From Phycisphaerales bacterium (lineage in GTDB: Bacteria; Planctomycetota; Phycisphaerae; Phycisphaerales; UBA1924), in assembly GCA_029260415.1 (NCBI GenBank), contig JAJDDH010000006.1, positions 1 through 6,814 on the forward strand: a stretch of 6,814 bases of DNA. Direction: 5' to 3'. The position numbers and the translations under genes are program-made. The notes under the pieces were generated by a model. That model made no database searches, was not told the DNA's origin, and was given only the letters and a program-made list of their open reading frames with translations. Below, in pieces: positions 1-6,351 of this stretch (the stretch's first letter is position 1; each line of letters starts with the position of its first letter).

Positions 1-919
1 CCTGGCCCGCCTGGGCGAGCTGCTCGACAAGGCCCAGGACTACGACCGGGCCTTCGACGCCTTCGAACAAGCCGCGGCCCTCGGGCCCAGGGGCTTCAAC
101 CCCGACGCCCACGACGCCCAGACCAATGCGATGATCCAGAACTGGACCGGGTCCGCCCTCGCCAAGGCCGCGAGCGTCCCCCAGCGCGACGAGCGCCCCG
201 TCTTCGTCGTCGGCATGCCCCGCTCGGGCACGTCGCTGGTCGAGCGCATCATCGCCGCCCACCCCAGCGCCGCGGCGGGGGGCGAGACCAACATCCTCCC
301 CGAGGCCTGGCGCGCCGTCGTCGCCAGACTCCCCAAAGCAGGCGGCGTCCCCGACCCCGCCCGCATCGATCTCAAGTCCATCGCCCCCGCCGCGATCACT
401 GCCCGCGCCCGCTTCGATCAGATCAGCGATTCCGCCCAGCGCATCGTGGACAAGAACCCGCTCAACGCCCTGCGCCTCGGGCTCATCCCACCCCTGCTCC
501 CGGGCGCCCGGATCGTGCATTGCCTCCGCGACCCACGCGACACCTGCCTCTCCAACTACATGCAGCAGTTCGAATCGGGCCTCGCCTACGCGTCGGACCT
601 GACCCACCTGGGACGCTTCTACACCAGCTACCGCCGCCTCATGGACCACTGGTCCGCGACCCTCGACCTACCCATCCACGAGATCCGCCTCGAGCGCCTC
701 GTCGAGAACCCCGAGCCCGAGATCCGCTTGCTCATCGGGTTCCTGGGCCTCGAGTGGGATGACGCCTGTCTCCACCCCGAACGCGCCGACGTCACCACCT
801 GGACCGCCAGCCGCGACCAGGTCGCGTCCTCGATCAACACCTCGGGCATCGGTCGGTGGAAGCACTACGAGGCGCACATCACGCCGCTGCTCGAAGCGCT
901 GGGTCCCGGCGCGGGCTAG
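1..919 (+). CDS. TPR-containing sulfotransferase, 5'-truncated by window edge
   Basis: This is the C-terminal 305 residues of a PAPS-dependent sulfotransferase. The reading frame is open from base 2, so the ATG at 131 is internal. Visible residues 1-30 form one TPR unit (LARLGELLDKAQDYDRAFDA onward) that aligns with the last TPR of the downstream paralog at 1572. A QNWTGSAL segment follows, then the 5'-phosphosulfate loop VFVVGMPRSGTS at 67-78. Glu95 sits in a GGETN context matching the catalytic-base region of protein-tyrosine sulfotransferases. A DKNPLN motif is next, then the 3'-phosphate motif HCLRDPRDTCLS with Arg176 and Ser184 eight residues apart, as the family requires. The C-terminus keeps WDDACL and GRW, but the QVRQPxYxSS motif of the two paralogs reads QVASSINTSG here. 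The segment between the loop Glu and the DK motif is also shorter than in the paralogs. The stop shares a CTAG with the convergent asparaginase gene. The family is clear; the acceptor is unknown. Confidence 0.9.
   Translation, partial: LARLGELLDKAQDYDRAFDAFEQAAALGPRGFNPDAHDAQTNAMIQNWTGSALAKAASVPQRDERPVFVVGMPRSGTSLVERIIAAHPSAAAGGETNILPEAWRAVVARLPKAGGVPDPARIDLKSIAPAAITARARFDQISDSAQRIVDKNPLNALRLGLIPPLLPGARIVHCLRDPRDTCLSNYMQQFESGLAYASDLTHLGRFYTSYRRLMDHWSATLDLPIHEIRLERLVENPEPEIRLLIGFLGLEWDDACLHPERADVTTWTASRDQVASSINTSGIGRWKHYEAHITPLLEALGPGAG
916..919. other. Shared palindromic CTAG double stop, convergent pair 1
   Basis: The four bases CTAG give TAG to the forward sulfotransferase (917-919) and TAG to the reverse asparaginase (918-916). 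The two genes therefore overlap tail to tail by four bases. No space is left for an intergenic terminator, so each transcript must run into the other gene or end inside it. Confidence 0.9.
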
Positions 920-1434
920 GCCTCTACCTTCACAAACGTCCCCAGCGCCAGGTCCTTGACCACCCCCGGGAACGCCAGCACCCGCCCGTGCGCCACCGCG
1001 TACACCCCGGGCGCCAGCACGCCAACCGCAAGCAGCGATTCCGTCAGGTTCTGCAGCGCGTCGGACCGCTTCATCTCGTACGGACGCATCGCCCCCGTCA
1101 GAATCACCGGCACATCCAGCGGGCTCAGCTCCTTGAGCAGAAACTCACCCGTGATGCAGAGCGTGTCCGTCCCGTGCATGATGATCACGCCGTCGCCGTT
1201 GGTCAGACCGTTCGCGTGCAGGCGCACCGCGTCGCGGATCCGCTCCCGGTCCCCGTCGGTCAGCTCCAGGCTGTCCTTGTGCATCAGATCAACCGTGTTG
1301 ACCTGCGTCTGCTCCAGCCGCAACCGGCGCAGCATCCGCGGCACCACGCTCGACCGGTTTGACAACGCCCCGGAGGCCTCGTCATACGTTTTCTCGATCG
1401 TCCCACCCGTTGAGATCAGCGTGATCCGGCGCAT
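916..1434 (-). CDS. Compact single-domain L-asparaginase-like protein
   Basis: The 172-residue product is the N-terminal asparaginase domain (PF00710 type) and nothing more; classical asparaginases have about 330 residues. It is predicted to hydrolyse asparagine, or a related amide, to aspartate and ammonia in the cytoplasm, since no signal peptide is seen. The nucleophile motif TGGTIE places Thr12. HGTDT (87-91) places Thr89 and Asp90. Counting from the Gly-Val that follows the TGAMRP block (113-118), Lys160 matches the catalytic Lys of E. coli enzyme II (Lys162). The Thr-Thr-Asp-Lys set is thus intact, although the C-terminal domain that completes the active site in the classical oligomer is missing. 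I recall that the Rhodospirillum rubrum asparaginase is also a short chain of about 172 residues, so this is probably a natural compact form and not a truncation. The ATG at 1434 has no Shine-Dalgarno but a -10-like TACAGT six bases upstream. Substrate preference is inferred. Confidence 0.88.
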   Translation of the reverse strand: MRRITLISTGGTIEKTYDEASGALSNRSSVVPRMLRRLRLEQTQVNTVDLMHKDSLELTDGDRERIRDAVRLHANGLTNGDGVIIMHGTDTLCITGEFLLKELSPLDVPVILTGAMRPYEMKRSDALQNLTESLLAVGVLAPGVYAVAHGRVLAFPGVVKDLALGTFVKVEA

Positions 1435-1440
1435 GGGGCC

Positions 1441-1446
1441 ACTGTA
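1441..1446 (-). promoter_or_regulatory. Candidate -10 element of asparaginase gene, leaderless arrangement
   Basis: On the reverse strand TACAGT (4 of 6 matches to TATAAT, TAnnnT pattern) ends six bases before the asparaginase ATG. No purine-rich ribosome binding site lies between them. Transcription would then start at or next to the ATG, which suggests a leaderless mRNA. This is a motif match only, with no recognisable -35. Confidence 0.35.
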
Positions 1447-1529
1447 GACCCCCCAACCCGCCGCCCCGCCTCAGCCACGCCCGCAAACGCCCGATGACCG
1501 CCCCAGCCCCAGCCCGCCGACGCCCGAGC

Positions 1530-1535
1530 TAGACT
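1530..1535 (+). promoter_or_regulatory. Candidate -10 element of sulfotransferase pair
   Basis: TAGACT (4 of 6 matches to TATAAT) stands in the otherwise C-rich divergent intergenic region, about 36 bases before the GTG start at 1572. I see no good -35 at the expected distance. It would give a short leader containing the GGAG ribosome binding site. Weak evidence. Confidence 0.25.
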
Positions 1536-1560
1536 CGTCGGTCCCACCCCTCAGATCCCC

Positions 1561-1564
1561 GGAG
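1561..1564 (+). promoter_or_regulatory. Ribosome binding site deciding the GTG start at 1572
   Basis: GGAG lies seven bases before GTG 1572. This supports the GTG as the real start, because the frame offers no ATG with comparable spacing nearby. Confidence 0.6.
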
Positions 1565-1571
1565 ACGCCGC

Positions 1572-3128
1572 GTGGAAGGCCAGCAGACAACCCTCGCCCA
1601 AGCCATCAACGAAGCCCAGCGCCTCATCCGCATGGGCAACCTCCGCGCCGCTGGGGGCATCACCGCCCAGCTCTACGAGCAGGCGCCTGATCACCCGCCC
1701 GTCCAGGCGATCCACGGCATCGCCTGCTCCCGCCTGGGCCAGTACAAGAAGGCCGCGCCCCTGCTCCAGCAGGCCATCGACGCCGGGCCCGAGGGTCCCA
1801 TGCTCGTCCGCCTCTCCAACGAGCTGGCGCAGGTCCACCTCAACCAGGGGCACATCGCCGACGCGCTCGTCGCCCTCGACCACGGGCTGGCAACCGAGCT
1901 CGACGCCGGCTTCCTCCTGGGCACCAAGGCCGAGGCGCTGCTCTACGCCGGACGGCGCGACGAGGCCGAGGCCCTCATCAAGGACGCCGCGTCACGCGAC
2001 GTCGAGCACATCTCCCTCGCCATGGCCCTCGGGCGCCTCCGCCGACACCAGGGCGACCCCGCCGACGCCATCGACGCCCTCAAGCCATACGTCGAGATGG
2101 AAGGCATGACCGGCGCCCAACGCGCTCAGGCCCTCGGGCGTCTGGGCGACCTGCTCGACCGCGCCGGGAACTACGACGACGCCTGGGACTGCTACCGCCG
2201 CGCCGCCAACTTCGCCTGGGCCGAGTTCGACCCCGCCGCACACGCGCGAGTCACCGACGCCATCATCAACAACTGGACCGCCAAGGCCCTCTCCAAGGTC
2301 AAACGCCCCGAGGGCACGTCCAAGGCCCCCGTCTTCATCGTCGGCATGCCCCGCTCGGGCACCTCCCTCGTCGAGCAGATCCTCGCCTGCCACCCCGACG
2401 TCTTCGCCTGCGGCGAGCTCGACACCCTCGCCTTCATCGCCCGCAAGGCCCTGGGCGCCGAGTACACCACCTTCCGCCCGACCATCGACCGCCCCAATAC
2501 CCTCAAGGGCAAGCAGCTCGAGCTGGCCGCCAAGCTCTACGAGAACAAGCTCCGCCTGGACCTCGAGCACGACGCCCAGGACCGGGGCCTCGACACGCCC
2601 AAGGCCCTGGCGCCGCGCATGACCGACAAGCAGCCCCTGAACTTCTACTACCTGGGCGCCGTCGCTCTACTGTTCCCGGACGCGCACATCATCCACTGCG
2701 TCCGCGACCCGCGCGACACCTGCCTGTCGTGCTACTTCTCCCAGTTCGTCAGCAACCACCCATACGCCTACGACCTGGAGCACCTCGCCTCCGTCTGCCG
2801 CGACGAGCGCCGCCTGATGGACCACTGGAAGCGCGAGCTGCCAGAACTCGGCCTGAAGATCACCGAGGTCCGCTACGAGGACATGGTCCGCGACCAGGAG
2901 GCCCAGAGCCGCGCACTCGTCGAGTTCCTCGGGCTCGACTGGGACGACGCCTGCCTCCGCTACCACGAATCGGGCCGCGTCACCCGCACCCTGTCCAACG
3001 ATCAGGTCCGCCAGCCCATGTACGCCTCGAGCGTCGGCCGCTACAAGAACTACGCGCCTCACATCAAGGCCCTGACCGATGCGCTGGGCGATCTCGTCCC
3101 GGGCGATTCGGTCGCGAGCGAGGGCTGA
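1572..3128 (+). CDS. TPR-containing sulfotransferase (second of cluster)
   Basis: Complete 518-residue protein with a GTG start behind GGAG. The N-terminal half is a TPR array with units at about 51-73, 85-106, 118-140, 153-175 and 186-214, probably a protein-binding superhelix. The sulfotransferase domain begins near 250 and uses PAPS as sulfuryl donor. VFIVGMPRSGTS (254-265) is the 5'-phosphosulfate loop. HPDVFACGE puts Glu282 where protein-tyrosine sulfotransferases have their catalytic base. TDKQPLNF (351-358) is a family motif. HIIHCVRDPRDTC (372-384) with Arg378 and Ser386 binds the 3'-phosphate. The C-terminus carries WDDACL and QVRQPMYASSVGRYKNY, typical of bacterial TPR-sulfotransferases. 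No signal peptide or membrane segment is seen, so a cytoplasmic location is likely. The next paralog starts one base after the stop, which suggests co-transcription. Family assignment is firm; the acceptor (protein, glycan or lipid) is not determinable here. Confidence 0.93.
   Translation: MEGQQTTLAQAINEAQRLIRMGNLRAAGGITAQLYEQAPDHPPVQAIHGIACSRLGQYKKAAPLLQQAIDAGPEGPMLVRLSNELAQVHLNQGHIADALVALDHGLATELDAGFLLGTKAEALLYAGRRDEAEALIKDAASRDVEHISLAMALGRLRRHQGDPADAIDALKPYVEMEGMTGAQRAQALGRLGDLLDRAGNYDDAWDCYRRAANFAWAEFDPAAHARVTDAIINNWTAKALSKVKRPEGTSKAPVFIVGMPRSGTSLVEQILACHPDVFACGELDTLAFIARKALGAEYTTFRPTIDRPNTLKGKQLELAAKLYENKLRLDLEHDAQDRGLDTPKALAPRMTDKQPLNFYYLGAVALLFPDAHIIHCVRDPRDTCLSCYFSQFVSNHPYAYDLEHLASVCRDERRLMDHWKRELPELGLKITEVRYEDMVRDQEAQSRALVEFLGLDWDDACLRYHESGRVTRTLSNDQVRQPMYASSVGRYKNYAPHIKALTDALGDLVPGDSVASEG
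2325..2363 (+). repeat. 39-bp perfect repeat, copy 1 (PAPS-loop codons)
   Basis: These 39 bases encode the residues around VFIVGMPRSGT. They are identical, silent positions included, to 3880-3918 in the next paralog. The first paralog shares 25 of these bases without a break at 207-231. A second block of 27 identical bases (2681-2707 and 4209-4235) covers the 3'-phosphate motif. Confidence 0.85.
3120..3124 (+). promoter_or_regulatory. Ribosome binding site deciding the ATG start at 3130
   Basis: GAGGG lies five bases before ATG 3130 and overlaps the end of the upstream gene. This favours 3130 over the in-frame ATG at 3079, which would overlap the upstream gene by 50 bases and add an Arg-rich 17-residue tail with no counterpart in the paralog. 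Confidence 0.6.
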
Positions 3129-3129
3129 G

Positions 3130-4632
3130 ATGACCCTCGGGCCGCCCCCGCCCGCCTACCGCGACGCCCTGCGCGCCTTCAAGGCCGGCGACCTCCGACG
3201 CGCCCGGGCCTCCCTCGACCGCATTACCGCCTCGCACCCGACCGACATCCGCGTGCGCACACTCAGCGCCATGCTCGACGCCCGCCAGGGGCGACTCGAC
3301 GACAGCGAGCGAGAGCTGCTCGCGGTTATCGCCGGCTGCCCCGACGAGCACACCGCCTTTGGCATCCGCCACCAGCTCGCCCTCGTCCACCTCCAGCAGC
3401 GCCGCCTGGACGACGCGCTGACGCAGATCGATCTGGCCCTCAGCGCCGCCCCCGACGCGCAGGTCCTCATCGCCGCCAAGGCCGACATGCTCCTCACCGC
3501 CAACCGGCGCGACGAGGCCGACGCCCTGCTCCGCCCCGCGCTCGACAAGACCGACCCGCCCAACCTCGCCCTTGCCACCGCCTACGCCCGCCTCCACGCC
3601 CGCACGGGCCAGCGCGACCACGCTGTCGCCCTGCTCGAGCGCGCCATCCCCGCCAGCCCACCGCCCACCATGGACGCCCGGCGCGCCATCCACCAGCTGG
3701 GCGCCCTCTACGAGCACGCCGACCGCTACGACGACGCCTTCGACTGCTACACCCGCGCGGGCGCCCTCAGCCCCGTCAGGTACGACCCCCGCGCCACCGC
3801 CGCCCTCGTCGATCGCCTCATCAACGCCTGGACCGCAGACGCCATTGCTTCCGCCCCGCGCTCCCACAACACCAGCAGCGCCCCCGTCTTCATCGTCGGC
3901 ATGCCCCGCTCGGGCACCAGCCTCACCGAGCGCATCCTCACCAGCCACCCGAACATCGCTGGGGTGGGGGAGTCCGACGCGCTCGCCGACGCCGCGGCGC
4001 TCGCCCTGGGCGCCGAGGGCTCGCTCTGGCGCGCCGAGCCCCACCCGCCCGCCAAGCTCACGCCCCCCGACATCCACAACGCGACGAGCGAGTACGTCCG
4101 GAGGGTCATCGCCCCGCACACCTCGCGCCCGGACAGCGTCGCCCGCGTCACCGACAAGCACCCGATGAACTTCTGGCGCCTCGGGCTCATCCCGCTGCTG
4201 TTCCCCCGCGCGCACATCATCCACTGCGTCCGCGATCCGCGAGACACGTGCGTGTCCTGCCTCGCCCAGCACTTCGTGGGCGACCACCCCTGGGCCAACC
4301 GCCCCGAGGACCTGGGGCATTTTTACCGTCAGTACGCCCGCGTCATGGCCCACTGGGAGCGCGTCCTGCCCGAGGCGGGCGCCAGGCTCACCCGCGCCGT
4401 CTACGAGGACATCGTCACCGATCAGCAGACCGAGTCGCGCCGCCTTATCCAGTTCCTGGGCCTGCCCTGGGACGACGCCTGCCTCCGCCCCCACGAGTCG
4501 GACCAGATCACCTGGACCCACTCCAACGAGCAGGTCCGCCAGCCCGTCTACACCTCCAGCGCCGGGCGCTGGCGGCGCTTCGGCGCACGCCTCAATCCGC
4601 TCATCACCGCCCTGGCCGACTCAATCGCCTAG
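3130..4632 (+). CDS. TPR-containing sulfotransferase (third of cluster)
   Basis: Complete 500-residue paralog of the upstream gene, separated from it by one base (TGA-G-ATG), so probably translated from the same mRNA. TPR units lie at about 11-37, 43-71, 80-108, 114-142, 149-177 and 186-213. An NAWTADAI segment leads into the sulfotransferase domain. VFIVGMPRSGTS (253-264) is the 5'-phosphosulfate loop. Glu281 in VGESDAL is the candidate catalytic base. TDKHPMNFW (341-349) and HIIHCVRDPRDTC (362-374), with Arg368 and Ser376, follow. WDDACLRPHES and QVRQPVYTSSAGRW close the domain. No signal peptide is seen. All recognisable PAPS-binding residues are kept, so the enzyme should be active. Differences from its neighbour in the acceptor-side segment (285-340) suggest a different acceptor. 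The TAG stop shares CTAG with the convergent deiminase gene. Confidence 0.93.
   Translation: MTLGPPPPAYRDALRAFKAGDLRRARASLDRITASHPTDIRVRTLSAMLDARQGRLDDSERELLAVIAGCPDEHTAFGIRHQLALVHLQQRRLDDALTQIDLALSAAPDAQVLIAAKADMLLTANRRDEADALLRPALDKTDPPNLALATAYARLHARTGQRDHAVALLERAIPASPPPTMDARRAIHQLGALYEHADRYDDAFDCYTRAGALSPVRYDPRATAALVDRLINAWTADAIASAPRSHNTSSAPVFIVGMPRSGTSLTERILTSHPNIAGVGESDALADAAALALGAEGSLWRAEPHPPAKLTPPDIHNATSEYVRRVIAPHTSRPDSVARVTDKHPMNFWRLGLIPLLFPRAHIIHCVRDPRDTCVSCLAQHFVGDHPWANRPEDLGHFYRQYARVMAHWERVLPEAGARLTRAVYEDIVTDQQTESRRLIQFLGLPWDDACLRPHESDQITWTHSNEQVRQPVYTSSAGRWRRFGARLNPLITALADSIA
3880..3918 (+). repeat. 39-bp perfect repeat, copy 2 (PAPS-loop codons)
   Basis: Identical to 2325-2363 in the preceding paralog. 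The identity includes wobble positions, so it is DNA-level conservation and not just protein constraint. Strong codon bias in this GC-rich genome could account for part of it. Confidence 0.85.
4629..4632. other. Shared palindromic CTAG double stop, convergent pair 2
   Basis: CTAG gives TAG to the forward sulfotransferase (4630-4632) and TAG to the reverse deiminase (4631-4629, directly after its Gly-Cys-Pro end). It is the same four-base tail-to-tail overlap as at 916-919. Confidence 0.9.
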
Positions 4633-6257
4633 GGGCACCCCGCCCCGAACGCCGCCAGGAACGCGACGACGTCGGAGAAGTCGTAGCTCCCGAAGGGCTC
4701 CGCCAGATCCGCCGCGCTATCCATCCCCGCGAACGCGCCCAGGAACGCGACGACATCCGAGAAGTCCAGGCTCCCCAAAGGCGCCGCCAGGTCCGCGGCG
4801 TTGCACGCCGCCGTCCCGTTGATCGTGATGGGCAACTCCGTGTCGTCAAAGCCCGTGTTCCCGTCGCCGTCCAGCGCCGTCACACGAACCACCGCCTGCG
4901 TGGTCGCGACATCGGGCACGAGCCAGCCGTACAGCCCGGTGTCGTCGTACCCGGTCTGAAGCGGGGCGAAGCTCGCCCCGCCGTTGACGCTCAGCTCGAT
5001 GTCCACCGACGCGATGTCCTTCTCCTCGTCGTCCGTCCGCCACTCGATCGCGACCAGCTGCCCGGGCTCGAGCGTGGGCCCGTCGTTGAGCGAGCTCACC
5101 CACACCACCGGGTTGACCCCCCCCGAGCTGGCGGGCACGTGCATCACGATGCAGTGCATCACCCCCGCGGCCGTCACGATCGCGTCGCAATCGATCTGCA
5201 CCACCGTCTTGTCCGGGAACGCCGCCTCCCACGCCGCCAGCGCCTGCGTCGAGTAGGTCGCCGCGATGCCGTCGTACTCGGGAAGCAGGATCAGGTCGTT
5301 GCACATCACCACGTTGGTAAAGGTGTAGTGCGTCCCGCCCGAGAGCACCGCGGGCACGCGGACCACCGTGTAACCGTTGGCAGCGAAGTTCGTCGCCGCG
5401 GTCTCGCAGATCACGTCCTGCGTCGAGCCCTGCTGCAGGGGCCAGTCCGAGATCACGACCGTGTCGTCCGCCGCGATCTGCATCCACATATCAATGTGCT
5501 GCGTCGAGTCCACGCTCGTGGGGAACGGGTTGTACAGCGTCGTCTCCAGGTTCTGGTAGTCCCGCCAGAGCTGGACGATCTCGCTCTCGCTCAGCCCGGG
5601 GTTCTCGTTGTTGATCAGGCGCGTCGACGCGGACTCGCCCAGCGCGTCCAGGTGGTAGTTCCCCCCGCCGTGCACCAGCGGGATCTGGTACTCGGGCTCG
5701 CCCCGGACCCCCGCCCAGTAGTCGGGCACGCCGTTGTCGCTCGGGCGCGGGCGGTTGTACGTGTGATCCACGATCGCCCGCACGCCCCCCTCGAAGATGT
5801 ACCGGGGCCCGTAGTCCCGCATCCAGATCGTGTTCGTCGCCTTGACGTGCGTGAACACCCGCGCCGGGTCCGCGCCCTGGCCGACCATCGCGCTCTGCAC
5901 GCTCGCCGCCTCGCTCGACGTGTCGCACATCACGTATATATTCGCCCCGCCCACCGTCGTGATCTGCTCCGCCATCTGGCGCAGGATCGAGAGCCACCCG
6001 CTCGAACCCTCGTACGCGATCAGGATCCCCTCCATCGGCTCGTACTCCGCGGCGCACCGCACCGGGCCCGTCGGCGCCCCAACCCCGCGGGCGCTGGGCG
6101 CTTCGATCGGGTTCGCATCCACCCACGCGCGCTCCGCCGCCGTCATGCCCCGCGGCGTCTCCGCCCCCTCGGGATACTCCGGCGCGGGGGGAGCCCCCAA
6201 CGCAAGCCCGGAGCACACGCCCATCGCAACAACACCGCTCCGCAGCTTCGATCGCAC
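4629..6257 (-). CDS. Secreted PPAD-like peptidylarginine deiminase with dockerin-like C-terminus
   Basis: About 542 residues from the preferred GTG at 6257. Residues 1-22 look like a signal peptide (MRSKLR, then a hydrophobic stretch, cleavage near ALGA). The catalytic domain (about 65-380) belongs to the guanidino-modifying PAD_porph/agmatine deiminase superfamily: WMRDYGP with Asp148, HGGGNYHLD at 196-204, QHIDMW with His254 and Asp256, Asn315, and VMHC with Cys369. The spacings Asp-His 106, His-Asp 2, His-Asn 61 and Asn-Cys 54 equal those I recall for PPAD (D130, H236, D238, N297, C351). An RPR pair (Arg169, Arg171) resembles PPAD Arg152/Arg154, which bind a substrate C-terminus. The GGGN motif before Cys in agmatine deiminases is absent. 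Residues about 381-479 look like an Ig-type beta domain. Residues 485-542 are two dockerin-like repeats ending GCP. Expected reaction: arginine to citrulline plus ammonia outside the cytoplasm. Peptidyl versus free substrate is inferred. The frame stays open to an ATG at 6380, but the added residues are Arg-rich and bury the signal peptide. Confidence 0.85.
   Translation of the reverse strand: MRSKLRSGVVAMGVCSGLALGAPPAPEYPEGAETPRGMTAAERAWVDANPIEAPSARGVGAPTGPVRCAAEYEPMEGILIAYEGSSGWLSILRQMAEQITTVGGANIYVMCDTSSEAASVQSAMVGQGADPARVFTHVKATNTIWMRDYGPRYIFEGGVRAIVDHTYNRPRPSDNGVPDYWAGVRGEPEYQIPLVHGGGNYHLDALGESASTRLINNENPGLSESEIVQLWRDYQNLETTLYNPFPTSVDSTQHIDMWMQIAADDTVVISDWPLQQGSTQDVICETAATNFAANGYTVVRVPAVLSGGTHYTFTNVVMCNDLILLPEYDGIAATYSTQALAAWEAAFPDKTVVQIDCDAIVTAAGVMHCIVMHVPASSGGVNPVVWVSSLNDGPTLEPGQLVAIEWRTDDEEKDIASVDIELSVNGGASFAPLQTGYDDTGLYGWLVPDVATTQAVVRVTALDGDGNTGFDDTELPITINGTAACNAADLAAPLGSLDFSDVVAFLGAFAGMDSAADLAEPFGSYDFSDVVAFLAAFGAGCP
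4632..4805 (-). repeat. Tandem GC-type dockerin-like repeats (coding)
   Basis: Two coding repeats with an 84-base period lie at the 3' end of the deiminase gene: 4725-4796 (ADLAAPLGSLDFSDVVAFLG...) and 4632-4712 (ADLAEPFGSYDFSDVVAFLA...). A Cys codon at 4803-4805 opens the module and a Cys codon next to the end closes it. Such modules are thought to be C-terminal anchoring or sorting domains of secreted Phycisphaerales proteins; the partner is not known to me. Confidence 0.8.
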
Positions 6258-6263
6258 GCTCAG

Positions 6264-6267
6264 CCTC
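6264..6267 (-). promoter_or_regulatory. Ribosome binding site for the deiminase GTG at 6257
   Basis: Reverse-strand GAGG lies six bases before GTG 6257. Translation from there begins directly with the basic n-region of the signal peptide. A GTG at 6269 would also keep the signal peptide but has a poorer upstream match. Confidence 0.5.
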
Positions 6268-6351
6268 ACTCTCGGTCTGGATGGCCACCCTCGGGCCCGG
6301 TCACACCTCCCGCGGCCCACGGAAAGGGCGCGGGAACAAGTCTCGAACCCA

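Noticed and set aside
916..1434. Asparaginase with a lost catalytic Lys
   Set aside because: I first aligned the wrong Lys. Counting from the Gly-Val after the TGAMRP block places Lys160 at the catalytic position, so the set is complete.
1435..1571. Small RNA or riboswitch in the divergent intergenic region
   Set aside because: The 137 bases are C-rich and show no convincing paired stems or known motif. Only weak promoter elements and a ribosome site can be supported.
3079..3129. Upstream in-frame ATG for the third sulfotransferase
   Set aside because: It would overlap the previous gene by 50 bases and add an Arg-rich tail. ATG 3130 has GAGGG at good spacing and gives an N-terminus that begins at the TPR region.
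3064..4521. Long open frame (485 codons) on the reverse strand opposite the third sulfotransferase
   Set aside because: The product is a Gly/Val/Ala/Glu-rich low-complexity chain with no domain. The opposite strand encodes a complete motif-bearing sulfotransferase.
4629..6257. Calling the deiminase a metabolic agmatine deiminase
   Set aside because: It is exported, lacks the GGGN motif before the catalytic Cys, and carries an Ig-like region and a C-terminal anchoring-type module. The spacing of active-site residues matches PPAD.
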